From contig NC_068938.1 of NCBI RefSeq assembly GCF_016801865.2, positions 13,368,509 to 13,432,508 of the forward strand: a DNA stretch of 64,000 nt. Direction: 5' to 3'. Shown one piece after another: positions 22,403 to 32,100 of the stretch. This stretch comes from Culex pipiens pallens (Eukaryota; Arthropoda; Insecta; Diptera; Culicidae). How positions within the stretch are numbered: position 1 is the first letter of the stretch; the number at the start of each line of letters is the position of its first letter. The translations under genes and the position numbers were made by a program. Under the pieces are notes generated by a model. The model ran no database searches. It was not told where the DNA came from and saw nothing but the letters and a program-made list of their open reading frames with translations.

Positions 22403-23480
22403 GCCTTCCTCACCTTACTGAGGAAAGGCTATAAAATCACTCGAAAACTGAACTTCTCAATTAGACCTCCTAGACCCACCTTCATGTACACTTATCGACT
22501 CAGAATCAAATTCTGAGCAAATGTCTGTGTGTGTGGTGGGATGTTGATCAAAAAATTGTCACTCGATTATCTCAACATTGGCTTAACCGATTTTGTCCGT
22601 TTTGGCGTCATTCGATCCGTCTTGGGGTCCCATAAGTCGGTATTAAAAATTATGCAGTTTAGTTAAGTACTTCAAAAGTTATGCTAAAAAAACGATTTTA
22701 ACAAAAGTCCGGAAAATTGTAAAAAGGGTGGTTTTTGTAAGAAAACCCGGCATGTTATACATTTTTAGAAAGGTATTTAAAAGACCTTTCCAACGCGTCC
22801 AAGACATTGAAGATCTGACAACCCTATCAAAAGTTATTACCACTTAAGTGTTATTTATGTACTTTTTGGAAGCCGGATCTCAGATATCATGATGAAAACG
22901 TTGTCCGGATCTATCATGCGACCTATCGTTGAACAGGTAATCAAAAAACCTTTCCAACGCGTCCAAAACATTGAAAATCTGACAACCCTATCAAAAGTTA
23001 TAAGCACTTAAGTGATATTTATGCACTTTTTGGAGGGCGGTTCTCAGATATTTTGATGAAAACGATGTCCGGATCTATCATGCGACCTGTCGTTGGATAG
23101 GTAATCGAAAGACCTTTCCAATGCGTTCAAAACATAAAAGATCTGCCAACCCTATCAAAAGTTATAAGCACTTAAGTGTTATTTATACACTTTTTGGAGG
23201 CCAGATCTCAGGTATTTTGATGAAAACGTTGTCCAAATATATCATGCGACCTATCTTTGGATAGAAAATTAATAAGCCTTTCCAACGGGCACAAATTGAA
23301 TTGGAGATTTGACTACGCTATCATAAGTTGTAAGCACATAAGTGCCCTGAAATAATAATGAGATGAATAATTAGTCAAATTGATAGAACACTTAAAGGTC
23401 CGCCCTATTTTTGATAGCATTACCTTTTAAATGTGAGGAAGGCACCAACCACCTAAGGGTGGATTAAGTAACGTTTTTAT
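22403..23480. mobile_element. Non-autonomous element with 164-bp internal tandem repeat (copy 1)
   Basis: Starts GCCTTCCTCACCTTACTGAG and ends GTGAGGAAGGCACCAACCAC then CTAAGGGTGGATTAAGTAACG. The GCCTTCCTCAC and GTGAGGAAGGC words are inverted partners, and CCACCTAAGGGTGG forms a small hairpin near the 3' end. Inside, CCTTTCC recurs at 22785, 22949, 23113 and 23277, exactly 164 bp apart, marking about three direct repeats. Copy 2 at 50903-51556 keeps about one unit. No coding frame. Superfamily undecided (MITE or Helitron-like). Confidence 0.85.
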
Positions 23481-23493
23481 AATGTTTTTTAAA

Positions 23494-23930
23494 GGCCGTT
23501 GCAAATATTATACAAAGATTATGTCAGCCCCTCATTGAAAATTGGGTTAAAAAAAATAAATAGCACATTTTTTTGAAAAAAAAAAAAAACTCCGAAATAT
23601 TGATGGAACTAAAAGTCTGATAAATTGAAAACAATTTGCGCATTCACCTTCGATGATAATTAATTATATAGTGCATGTTTAGGCTCATTTATAAATATTT
23701 TGAAATTCCGGTATTACAAAAAAAAAGTAGATTTCTCGTATAAAACAACATTTCCTCAATACTTAGATATTTTGAACATGAATTATTTCAAAACAAGTGG
23801 ACTGGCGTAAATTGCATTTAAAAGCATTTTTCATTCAAATGTTAAAAACAATGGCTTGCAATTACAGTTTTTTGTGTATTTTTCATTTTTGGCCCCCTTT
23901 TTCTCGACTTTGGCCTGAGTTTGAACGGCC
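23494..23930. mobile_element. Decayed Harbinger-like MITE
   Basis: Left end GGCCGTTGCAAATATTATAC; right end TCGACTTTGGCCTGAGTTTG then AACGGCC. Internal layout follows 11677-12160 in the same orientation, but the right end is shortened and the TAA duplication is not clear. It lies 13 bp after the element at 22403-23480. Confidence 0.7.
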
Positions 23931-24204
23931 CAATTGTTAACAGTTTGATTTGACACGAATTGAGGTAATTTAACACATTATTTTTTTTTATAGAATATTT
24001 CATTATTTTTTCATGCAAATCCAGATTTTATTTGCCTTCAATTTTTTTTAATATGAAAATCAGACTTTTTCTCACTTTCATGGTTCACTGGGATGTCACT
24101 TTGGTTAAATTGCACTTTCAAAAATTTTTTTTTGGTTTAATCTAATTTGACTTTCCTAACATTCCCTACCAATCCTAACCTTATCACTACTAACAAACAC
24201 TCAC

Positions 24205-24466
24205 CTCCACATCCCGCGCAGTGCTTCACCGGTCCCGCCCCGTTGTTCATCCCGTGGAACCCACCGACCGCCTGGCTGTCCATCTGGCTAACCCCCATCG
24301 GGTTACCACCTCCTCCGCCACCACCCCCCTGCGGCCCTCCCACCCCGGGACCGTGCCCGTTGTGGTGTGGCCCGCCAACCATCCCGCCCGGATAGTTGGC
24401 GTTGTCCGGGCTGGGCGAGTGCGGTGACGAGCCCAGGTCCGGGTACGGATGGTAGTGCGGGTTCAT
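24205..24466 (-). CDS. LMO4: LMO4-like LIM-only protein, coding exon 1 (residues 1-87 plus first base of codon 88)
   Basis: Seen: the ATG is at 24466-24464, and an in-frame TAG lies 21 codons upstream (24529-24527), so this is the first possible start of the frame. The exon encodes an 80-residue low-complexity leader rich in Gly, Pro, His, Asn and Ser, with a run of eight glycines near residues 47-54. It then reads KHCAGCG, where Cys83 and Cys86 are the first zinc-ligand pair of a LIM domain. The exon ends in a GTGAGT donor (intron starts at 24204) in phase 1. Known: LMO4 proteins are nuclear LIM-only adaptors that bind LDB/Chip and compete with LIM-homeodomain proteins; vertebrate LMO4 has a leader of only about 20 residues before CAGCGG. 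Inference: this is the insect LMO4 orthologue rather than the Beadex/LMO1-3 type, because CAGCGGKI is LMO4-like. The long leader is unusual next to vertebrate LMO4. Plus-strand frames over this exon are shadows. Confidence 0.9.
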
Positions 24467-25072
24467 TGCTATTGACGCGGCCAGCTTGACGGCTTGAGTG
24501 TGGCGGGATTCCTGGCGGGATTTATGCTAGCTTTTTAGCTTTTTTAAAACTTCACGAAGCCTTCACTTGAGTTGCATTCGCCGCGATGCACTTTTTGCGA
24601 CTCGTGCGGGCTCGTTATTTTTATTGATTAGATTGGCCCCCCGGTTCCGAAGGAACGTCAAAACGAGGGGTGCGTGGCGAGGGGATTTTGATAAAATTGA
24701 TAGATTTTTCCGCGCGCACTATTTTTCTTCACACACACACAATTGCACAAACTCACACAATAGCGCCGCTAGCTTTTCCTGTGTTTGCAGCAGTTTGATG
24801 ATGCAGTTTTGCTTGCTCTTTTTTTAAAGGTGGGGGTGGCACTTTTTTCGATTCACCAGTTTTGCCCGTTATTTTCGCGCGCGCTTGGCTATTATTTATA
24901 AATAATTTTCTATTTTTCCGTTTTTCCTTGCGGCGCACCGCGTGTGTGTGTGCACTTATTTTTATCTATCTAAATAAATTTCAATTTTCACCGCGCGACG
25001 CGGATCTATATTTCATTTCAGCAATTTGGCCACTCGCGATGCCCCGAGCTTAAGGGGGAAGGTCTCTTCAGT
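24467..25072 (-). other. LMO4: 5'UTR of the LMO4-like gene (approximate)
   Basis: On the minus strand this stretch has the look of a dipteran leader: many AAGTG, GTGTGTG and AAAATAG words, no long frame, moderate GC, and CpG-rich words such as GCGCGCG. It carries stop codons in all frames, including the in-frame TAG at 24529-24527. Its upstream limit is set by the Motif 1-like promoter at 25074-25085 and is an inference. A spliced leader joined from the 33.7 kb promoter is also possible. No strong acceptor was identified, and transcript data would decide. Confidence 0.55.
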
Positions 25073-25073
25073 A

Positions 25074-25085
25074 CGGTGTGACCAT
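25074..25085 (-). promoter_or_regulatory. Core promoter element, Motif 1-like
   Basis: On the minus strand the bases read ATGGTCACACCG. This matches the insect core-promoter Motif 1 (YGGTCACACTR) at 10 of 11 positions. It lies about 600 bp upstream of the LMO4-like ATG, in the correct orientation, where GC content and leader-like sequence begin. Known: Motif 1 sits close to the start site of TATA-less Drosophila promoters. A TATA-like run (ATAAATAAAGG on the minus strand) lies roughly 60 bp further upstream, too far for a classic TATA box. Start-site position about 25060-25080 is inferred. Confidence 0.5.
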
Positions 25086-26760
25086 TCTTCACTTGACACG
25101 TCGCGGAACCCTCGCGCGCTCGCCCGCTAATGTTTGCCTTTATTTATTATTTTCCAACTATTATTTCTTATCTTGATTCTCATTAAAATCATATAAATAT
25201 TTTCACTTGGAAGCTGGTTCTCTCTCTTCCCACACCAAACACTGTTTGCACTCTTTTTTTTTCCTCACTCTATTATTTCTCTTTAACGATCAGCGCGCCA
25301 ACTGCGATTTGGCGGCACTTCTTCACGGCTAGATGTCGCGCCGGGCAGGGTGAGGAGAGGCCCCTCGCTTTTTTTATGATCTTTGCCTCGGTGACAATTG
25401 CTACTGCTTCGCGCGCGTTGATTGGATCAGCTTCTTCAGGAAACTTCTACACTGCGGCAGAGAAAGAGAAGAGAGAATAAGATAAAAATAATTAGTTTCC
25501 TAAAGGTGGCGCGCGATAAAGTGAGAGGAAATCGCGGAGGAGAACCCACCCGGTGGCGGGAACCCGAAGCGAACCCGCCGCAACTGCTATTGAAAAGTTT
25601 AATTAAATTAATTATCGTTTTATGATTTAATACTTTTATAAATTTATCGCTTTATTGTTTGCACACGATAATAAACCAATTTATGAGTTGCACGTTTCGT
25701 GTTCGCCAGTAGCTTGTCGGGTTTCTCTCCCCTGACTCGCGAAACGTATCGTGCTCCCACGACAAGCCAAAACAAGAACCACGTACTGTTTTCATCCAAG
25801 TTTACGCTCAGAATCGCTCAAACCCCTCAGCAGCACGATGCTTCCGCTAGACGTTCAGCTTGAGCAATGATTGCGTTCACCAGCGTTCGAACCTCTGGAA
25901 GGTATCGCGCCGTACATCGCATCTCACCGAGCATGCTCGGCCACGACTCACGACTCACGACCAGCTCACCCAAGACAGTCAGGCATGCCATGCCGGCCGA
26001 ACAGTTCGACTCGGGTCGCAGTCGGCTGCGCCCGACTCTGTATTGGTGATGGATGGATTGCAAACAGGACGCACAAGGCACACTTGGATGGTGGTGTTGG
26101 TGTTGTCGGAAAGGGACTCTTCCTCAAGTTGGGCATGCCGAAGGCGAGGGGAATTACTGATGGAACGTAAATTAAAAATTCGATACAATTGACCGTGATG
26201 TAATTACCGAGGGATTAGAGATGGACGCGTGAGCGCGAGGGGAACGAGGAAGACGACCCGGAGGGTCGACGAATCAGCTGTGTGTATTAATCATTATTAG
26301 CGTGAGCGCGGGATGACGAACGAGGGAAGAGGACGAGTCGAGCGATGGATGGTGTGTGAGGCAATCGGAGGAAACCACTGCTGACTGCCCAGGCTCTGGA
26401 TGCACAGCCCGACCGACGACGGTGCGATGGTACAGTTCTCGATTAATGAGGTGTACTTAATGAGAGGTATTATATCGGGGTTGGTGCGGCTGCGGCTGTT
26501 GCGGCGGTGGATTAGCAGATGATTAGTGGAATTGTAATTAAAGGTGAATTCAATTCCCGGGGCAAAGGTTTGCGCTACACGTGTGTGACTCTGTGAGTGT
26601 GTAAGATAAATTGAGGTAGAGGTCCCGAACAATTCGATCATTAGAGGGTTAAATGAAGGAGCACCGAGCGGTGCATTGATTCAATTATTGTCGTTTGCGG
26701 ATGGTTGAGCATCGAGAACGGAAGAGGAGGTTGAGTAATTGGCTGAAATCAAGTGAAATA
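25086..26760. promoter_or_regulatory. Upstream region of the LMO4-like gene, GC-rich
   Basis: CpG-rich sequence with an E2F-like word TTTGGCGGCA (25307-25316), a near-CTCF word TAGATGTCGCGCC (25330-25342) and GCGCGCG runs. Many frames are open on both strands at 25.83-26.64 kb, none with a domain. Interpreted as promoter-proximal regulatory DNA. Confidence 0.4.
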
Positions 26761-26843
26761 AATTATTTTTCAAGTTAGACTTTCTATTGGTCAAATCAAC
26801 AATTCCGAAAGAACTCATTCGATGAAATACTTCTTTTCTGCAC

Positions 26844-27166
26844 TACAGTCTGAAGGTTTTTATGGGACTTCCAATAATCGAATCACGAACCCAAAAACAA
26901 CTCTTTTTCTTTTTTTCTTCCTTTTAACATCAAATTCGAATCAAAGACTCCATTTTAGTAAAGTTTTAATAGTTGATTGCCTATAAAATTTAATAATACA
27001 TTTTTAAAATATTTCAACACCGCCATTTACGATTTAGAAATTCTAAATCACTTCATTGATGTTTGGCTTACTTAAGCGCGACAATCGAAAATAAGACAAA
27101 ATTGTGATTTGACTATCCGAAATGAAGTTTTTTAAACACCTTCGCAATAATCGAGTCTAGACTGTA
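26844..27166. mobile_element. Decayed mariner-type MITE (TACAGTC ends)
   Basis: Begins TACAGTCTGAAGG and ends TAATCGAGTCTAGACTGTA; TA at both outer edges. Inner parts are AT-rich without a frame. The arms match only over the outer bases, so this is a tentative call. Confidence 0.45.
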
Positions 27167-27555
27167 CTTTTTTCTTCAATTATTTCTACAAATTTAGATT
27201 TCTAAATTTAAAAATATTTTTAGAAATAAGCTTGCTGACTACCAATTTTTCGCATTTAGAACATTATTATCAAAAGTTTTCAAAAGTTCACGAATTTTAG
27301 AATGCATGATTTGGAATATAGGATTGCCTTCATTGCTCCAGAAATGGTGGTTTTGAATAAAAACAAAAATTTTATTGTCTTTTCCAGTTTTATGCGCAAA
27401 CAATATTTTCGACTGAAAAAAATATTCCAATAAATTCAAACTTGAACGTTGATACTTATTCATGGTTTCCGAGAAATATATAATGTAATTCAATCAATAT
27501 TTGTAATTATTGTTGAGAATTGACACATGTTATGCAATTTTTGGTGGATAGATCG

Positions 27556-27677
27556 ATTACAGAGCGGAATCAAGAATTCGAATAAGATTTTGACAGCTGT
27601 TTGTCGTTCTAATTAGCGAATTTGGATTCGCTTATCCGAATGCAGTCCCATACGAATAAGCGAATTCGCTCTGTAAT
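27556..27677. mobile_element. 122-bp miniature foldback element
   Basis: Ends ATTACAGAGCGGAAT and ATTCGCTCTGTAAT are inverted partners, and the interior GCGAATTTGGATTCGC also folds. No coding potential. Confidence 0.7.
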
Positions 27678-27887
27678 ACTGAGGTAATTTTTTTTTTTAA
27701 AGGACGAAACCTTGCTTGAAAACGTCCTAAAGTAAAGTTACCTTAGAACTGTCTTAGAGACAAATAATAAGGACAAACAAAATCGTTAACGAAGGGCCAT
27801 ATAACTGCTAACTACTTTTTCTATTTTTTGTACATATTTGTACTGATGACTTTTTGTCGATTGATCTACTGATAATTTCATAACATT

Positions 27888-28319
27888 ATTTTTGCAATTC
27901 CGCCGTGAAACTACTTACTTTTCCTGTCATTCTTGAACGACGAAATAGCCTACTTTTCTGTACCAATAATAACAGAATCGAATAGCAACAGTTTTCAAAA
28001 TAAATGCTGAAAAGTTCTACTTTTCACCACTGAAATGGGTGCTGAAAAGTTGAACTTTTCAGCACTTGTTTCGAAAAGTATCACTTTTCAACATTTTTTT
28101 GATTTAAACGTTTTATAGACAAAATATATACAAATTCGACTTAAAATTTCACTCAATGGGTGATTTTCGGAATTGCAAAAAATGTTGTATGGAACTCGTT
28201 GCAAAACTTGATTTTTTCAGCACTCGTCGTATTTATCCAACTCGGTGAACCTCGTTGGATAAATGTACGACTCGTGCTGAAAAAATCCTTTTTTTGCATC
28301 TTGTTGCATAAACTACTAT
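27888..28319 (+). mobile_element. Single arm of the 42.7-43.4 kb palindrome family (duplicate 1)
   Basis: Runs from TTTTTGCAATTCCGCCGTGA to TTGTTGCATAAACTACTAT, matching the right arm of 42679-43394 and containing the mirrored GCTGAAAAGTTGAACTTTTC hairpin. The left arm is missing. Confidence 0.8.
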
Positions 28320-28983
28320 TTTAATATGTTCCAAATATCACCAATAAATACACACACAATACACAAATGAATAGGATAACTGCTTTTGAATACTGATGAT
28401 TTTCAGCGCAATAAGTTTTTATCTGATTTTGATTGTTCATCTTGCTAGCAGAGTGTTAATATTAAATGTAGACCAAGACCATCAACAATGTATCTAGATA
28501 AATTTGAGAAATTCTGACCTGAAATTCCTTGTTTTTATCAGAAAAAATATTTTCTTTTTATTCTATTTTGAGTGGTTCAGATTTTTAATGTATGAAATTT
28601 TATCTACATAATTTTACATTTCAAAGGTTTAAAATGTTTTAAAAGAGTGATTGCTTTTCGAATAAAACTTATTAAGTATATTTGTAATCGAAATGAGTGA
28701 CAATCATAAGAATTTTTAATTAAGAATCGGTTATTTAAACTTACAAACAAAATATTATTTTGCTTCCTTTTTTTGGGTGAAATTCAAATCATACACAAAT
28801 ATTTATTCAAAATTGCCTATCACACTAGATTTTTAGGAAATAAATATTCTTAGATGTTGTTTCCATGTTTCGAAACAAACTAGAATTTAAATAAATTCCT
28901 CGGTAAAAGTTTTTTTTTATTTTTTGTACATATTTGTACTGATGACTTTTTGTCGATTGATCTACTGATAATTTCATAACATT

Positions 28984-29415
28984 ATTTTTGCAATTCCGCC
29001 GTGAAACTACTTACTTTTCCTGTCATTCTTGAACGACGAAATAGCCTACTTTTCTGTACCAATAATAACAGAATCGAATAGCAACAGTTTTCAAAATAAA
29101 TGCTGAAAAGTTCTACTTTTCACCACTGAAATGGGTGCTGAAAAGTTGAACTTTTCAGCACTTGTTTCGAAAAGTATCACTTTTCAACATTTTTTTGATT
29201 TAAACGTTTTATAGACAAAATATATACAAATTCGACTTAAAATTTCACTCAATGGGTGATTTTCGGAATTGCAAAAAATGTTGTATGGAACTCGTTGCAA
29301 AACTTGATTTTTTCAGCACTCGTCGTATTTATCCAACTCGGTGAACCTCGTTGGATAAATGTACGACTCGTGCTGAAAAAATCCTTTTTTTGCATCTTGT
29401 TGCATAAACTACTAT
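28984..29415 (+). mobile_element. Single arm of the 42.7-43.4 kb palindrome family (duplicate 2)
   Basis: Second copy of the arm, carried by the tandem duplication; same sequence as 27888-28319. Confidence 0.8.
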
Positions 29416-30008
29416 TTTAATATGTTCCAAATATCACCAATAAATACACACACAATACACAAATGAATAGGATAACTGCTTTTGAATACTGATGATTTTC
29501 AGCGCAATAAGTTTTTATCTGATTTTGATTGTTCATCTTGCTAGCAGAGTGTTAATATTAAATGTAGACCAAGACCATCAACAATGTATCTAGATAAATT
29601 TGAGAAATTCTGACCTGAAATTCCTTGTTTTTATCAGAAAAAATATTTTCTTTTTATTCTATTTTGAGTGGTTCAGATTTTTAATGTATGAAATTTTATC
29701 TACATAATTTTACATTTCAAAGGTTTAAAATGTTTTAAAAGAGTGATTGCTTTTCGAATAAAACTTATTAAGTATATTTGTAATCGAAATGAGTGACAAT
29801 CATAAGAATTTTTAATTAAGAATCGGTTATTTAAACTTACAAACAAAATATTATTTTGCTTCCTTTTTTTGGGTGAAATTCAAATCATACACAAATATTT
29901 ATTCAAAATTGCCTATCACACTAGATTTTTAGGAAATAAATATTCTTAGATGTTGTTTCCATGTTTCGAAACAAACTAGAATTTAAATAAATTCCTCGGT
30001 AAAAGTTT

Positions 30009-30990
30009 CATTTTGGACTATCGAAACACAACGAAAATCGTTATCTTCTTTTGGATCGTAGAGCCAAATTCCATCCCAAAAAAGTGATAGACCACGAATT
30101 TATTGTTCAAAGTTGTGAAATATAAAATAAATAATCCAAGGAACCTTTAAAAAATCGATGCATAGAATAATCTGGACTGTACGTGATGATCTTTTTGGAA
30201 AATATCTTCTAAAAAAATCAAAAAGTATTAAATTTCCCAGGAACATTTATTCTTCTTTTCCCCTTTGTATTTTTTTTTTAAGTTTTCCCAATGCCTTTAT
30301 TCGTTTGTTCATTTTATATAATACTAGCTTCACATATAGTAATAATTTTATGTTAATTCCAGGGCATAATTAATCATAAATTGGAAATAAAAAACTATGC
30401 TCGTGAGTTTACCTTTAAAATTGGTTTCAGCACATTTTAACATTAAGTTTAAAAAAAATCTATAATCTTGCACACAATTTACATTTCAAATCAACAAAAG
30501 CAATAGGCTTCAATCTAAATATTGGTTGCAAAAATCGACAAAGCAAACTTCTCAGCTTCAAAAGCAATGAAAAAACAATATTTTGCAATGAAGATATTTC
30601 TGCACAGCATTTTACACTTCTAGACTTTTTTTTAAAGAAGCACCTATAAGCTATAAGATTCCCTAAGTTTCAAGAGACGATTTATAGATATCACTGAGAT
30701 TTGAAATCTAAGGTTTCACGTGTCAACAAACATTAAACTGGTAAGAATTAGTTTGCTGGTATGAGAAGTTTGTTTTAAAGTATTAAACGTTTAAAAATAT
30801 CAAATTCAAATTATGTTTGATTCACCCCCATAAAAGCCCTTCAGCATTTTTAATAATCGACACAAATTTGAGAAAAGTAAAAATTTGAGAAAAGTAAAAA
30901 GGAATTATTAACATTTTTAAAGAAACCAAAAAATTAGAGTTTAAAATATGTTTCTAAATGTTGGAGTAAATATGAAAACTATTTTGTTAA
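30009..30990. other. AT-rich sequence, nothing recognised
   Basis: No gene, TIR pair or tandem repeat identified. Confidence 0.4.
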
Positions 30991-31212
30991 CACGGATAGA
31001 AATCTTGTCAGATAATCTGGTAACACTTTGCTGTCGAATTTGTAAACAATGAAATGTTTTCAAAATTTTCGACAATTTTTCGATTTTAGGAACAATTTTG
31101 TCGATTCTGAAGATATTATCAGCTAAATTGGAAAAATTAGGAATATTCTGGGAACATTTGAATATTTGCAAATTCGACAACAAAGAGTTCCTGGATTAGC
31201 TGACAATTTTAA
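30991..31212. mobile_element. TIR element related to 5729-7204
   Basis: The left end CACGGATAGAAATCTTGTCA matches the 5729 element. Its inner part (TGTCAGATAATCTGG...GCTGTCGAATTTG) is mirrored on the right by CAAATTCGACAACAAAGAG...CTGGATTAGCTGACA. The outermost right bases (CCGTG) are lost. Confidence 0.7.
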
Positions 31213-32100
31213 AATTGTCCTAATTGTCCCCTTGGAACGAGCTGTCAAGATGCGGTCTTTGACGTTTATGAAATGCAATTGATTGGCCTTTTAGATAAAA
31301 ATTATTTGAAGTTTTTTTTTTATCGAGACGAGATTTTTTTTTTGAAAAAATGGGGGTTTTCGATGCGCCGCGCGCGAAAACGGGAAAAATTACTTTTTTC
31401 ACTAAAATTGCATTAACTCGAAAATTTAAACGATAAAATAGATTTTTTGAGCTCTTAAATTTTCGCAATTGAAATTTAATTGATTAAAATTCGCTAGGAC
31501 TTTTATTTATGAAATCGAAGATAATTTTTTTAACTAATAATTGTTATGAATTAATTTAGCAAACAATTTTAACTGGACTGGACGAGTGTTTGAGGCAAAC
31601 ATGACTCCATTAACTTATTTTAAAGAATTTTCTTATCAAAGGTTAAAATAATCAAAAATTGAACATCACTTGATTTCGTCTAAAAGTAATTTTAGGGGGG
31701 TTTTGCTCTTATATGCAATTAATTTGAGTATTTTTTTTACAGACTAATGGTATTCTGGATTAAGATTGGAGTTTCAGTACACTCAGCATTTGTACGGTAG
31801 ATCAGTTTTGACTACCACAGTTGATCACAGTATGCATCTTCAATAGTTTTTGTGTTGCATTGAAATGGTTTCTATTGAAGATTTTCCTCAGCATCTCGAT
31901 AGTCATCTTTAATAGTTGTCTTTTGTTACTCATTTCGGGTTTGCAATACGTTTTTCCGGTTCTGCCCTGCACTTTTACTGTCCAACTTCAGTTCCTTCAA
32001 CAGTTCTTCGTTGCAACATCACCACCGAATTGTATTTTTCTTCGTTTGACGAGACTCTTCCGATCTTGCAATAATCTTCAAATTCCTCAATAGAAACAGT
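31213..32100. other. AT-rich sequence with a repeat relic
   Basis: 31320-31400 (GATGCGCCGCGCGCGAAAAC and flanks) is the inverted relative of 38150-38230, so both are relics of one dispersed repeat. No gene seen. Confidence 0.45.

Larger units (their letters stand above)
18596..24204 (-). other. LMO4: Intron 1 of the LMO4-like gene
   Basis: This is a 5.6-kb AT-rich intron bounded by a GTGAGT donor and a TTTCCAG acceptor on the minus strand. It contains the elements listed at 19613, 20429, 22403 and 23494 and a 34-bp palindrome at 22086. No coding exon was recognised. The remainder is unremarkable AT-rich sequence. Confidence 0.8.
27822..30008. repeat. Exact tandem duplication, 1,096-bp period
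   Basis: 27822-28912 and 28918-30008 read the same base for base wherever I compared them, with a short T-rich junction (28913-28917). Both copies end in TTCCTCGGTAAAAGTTT. Each contains one arm of the palindromic family seen at 42679-43394. No gene inside. Confidence 0.95.

Noticed and set aside
24147..24395. Proline-rich plus-strand frames over exon 1
   Set aside because: Antisense shadow of the LMO4-like coding exon, whose LIM residues and splice sites are clear.
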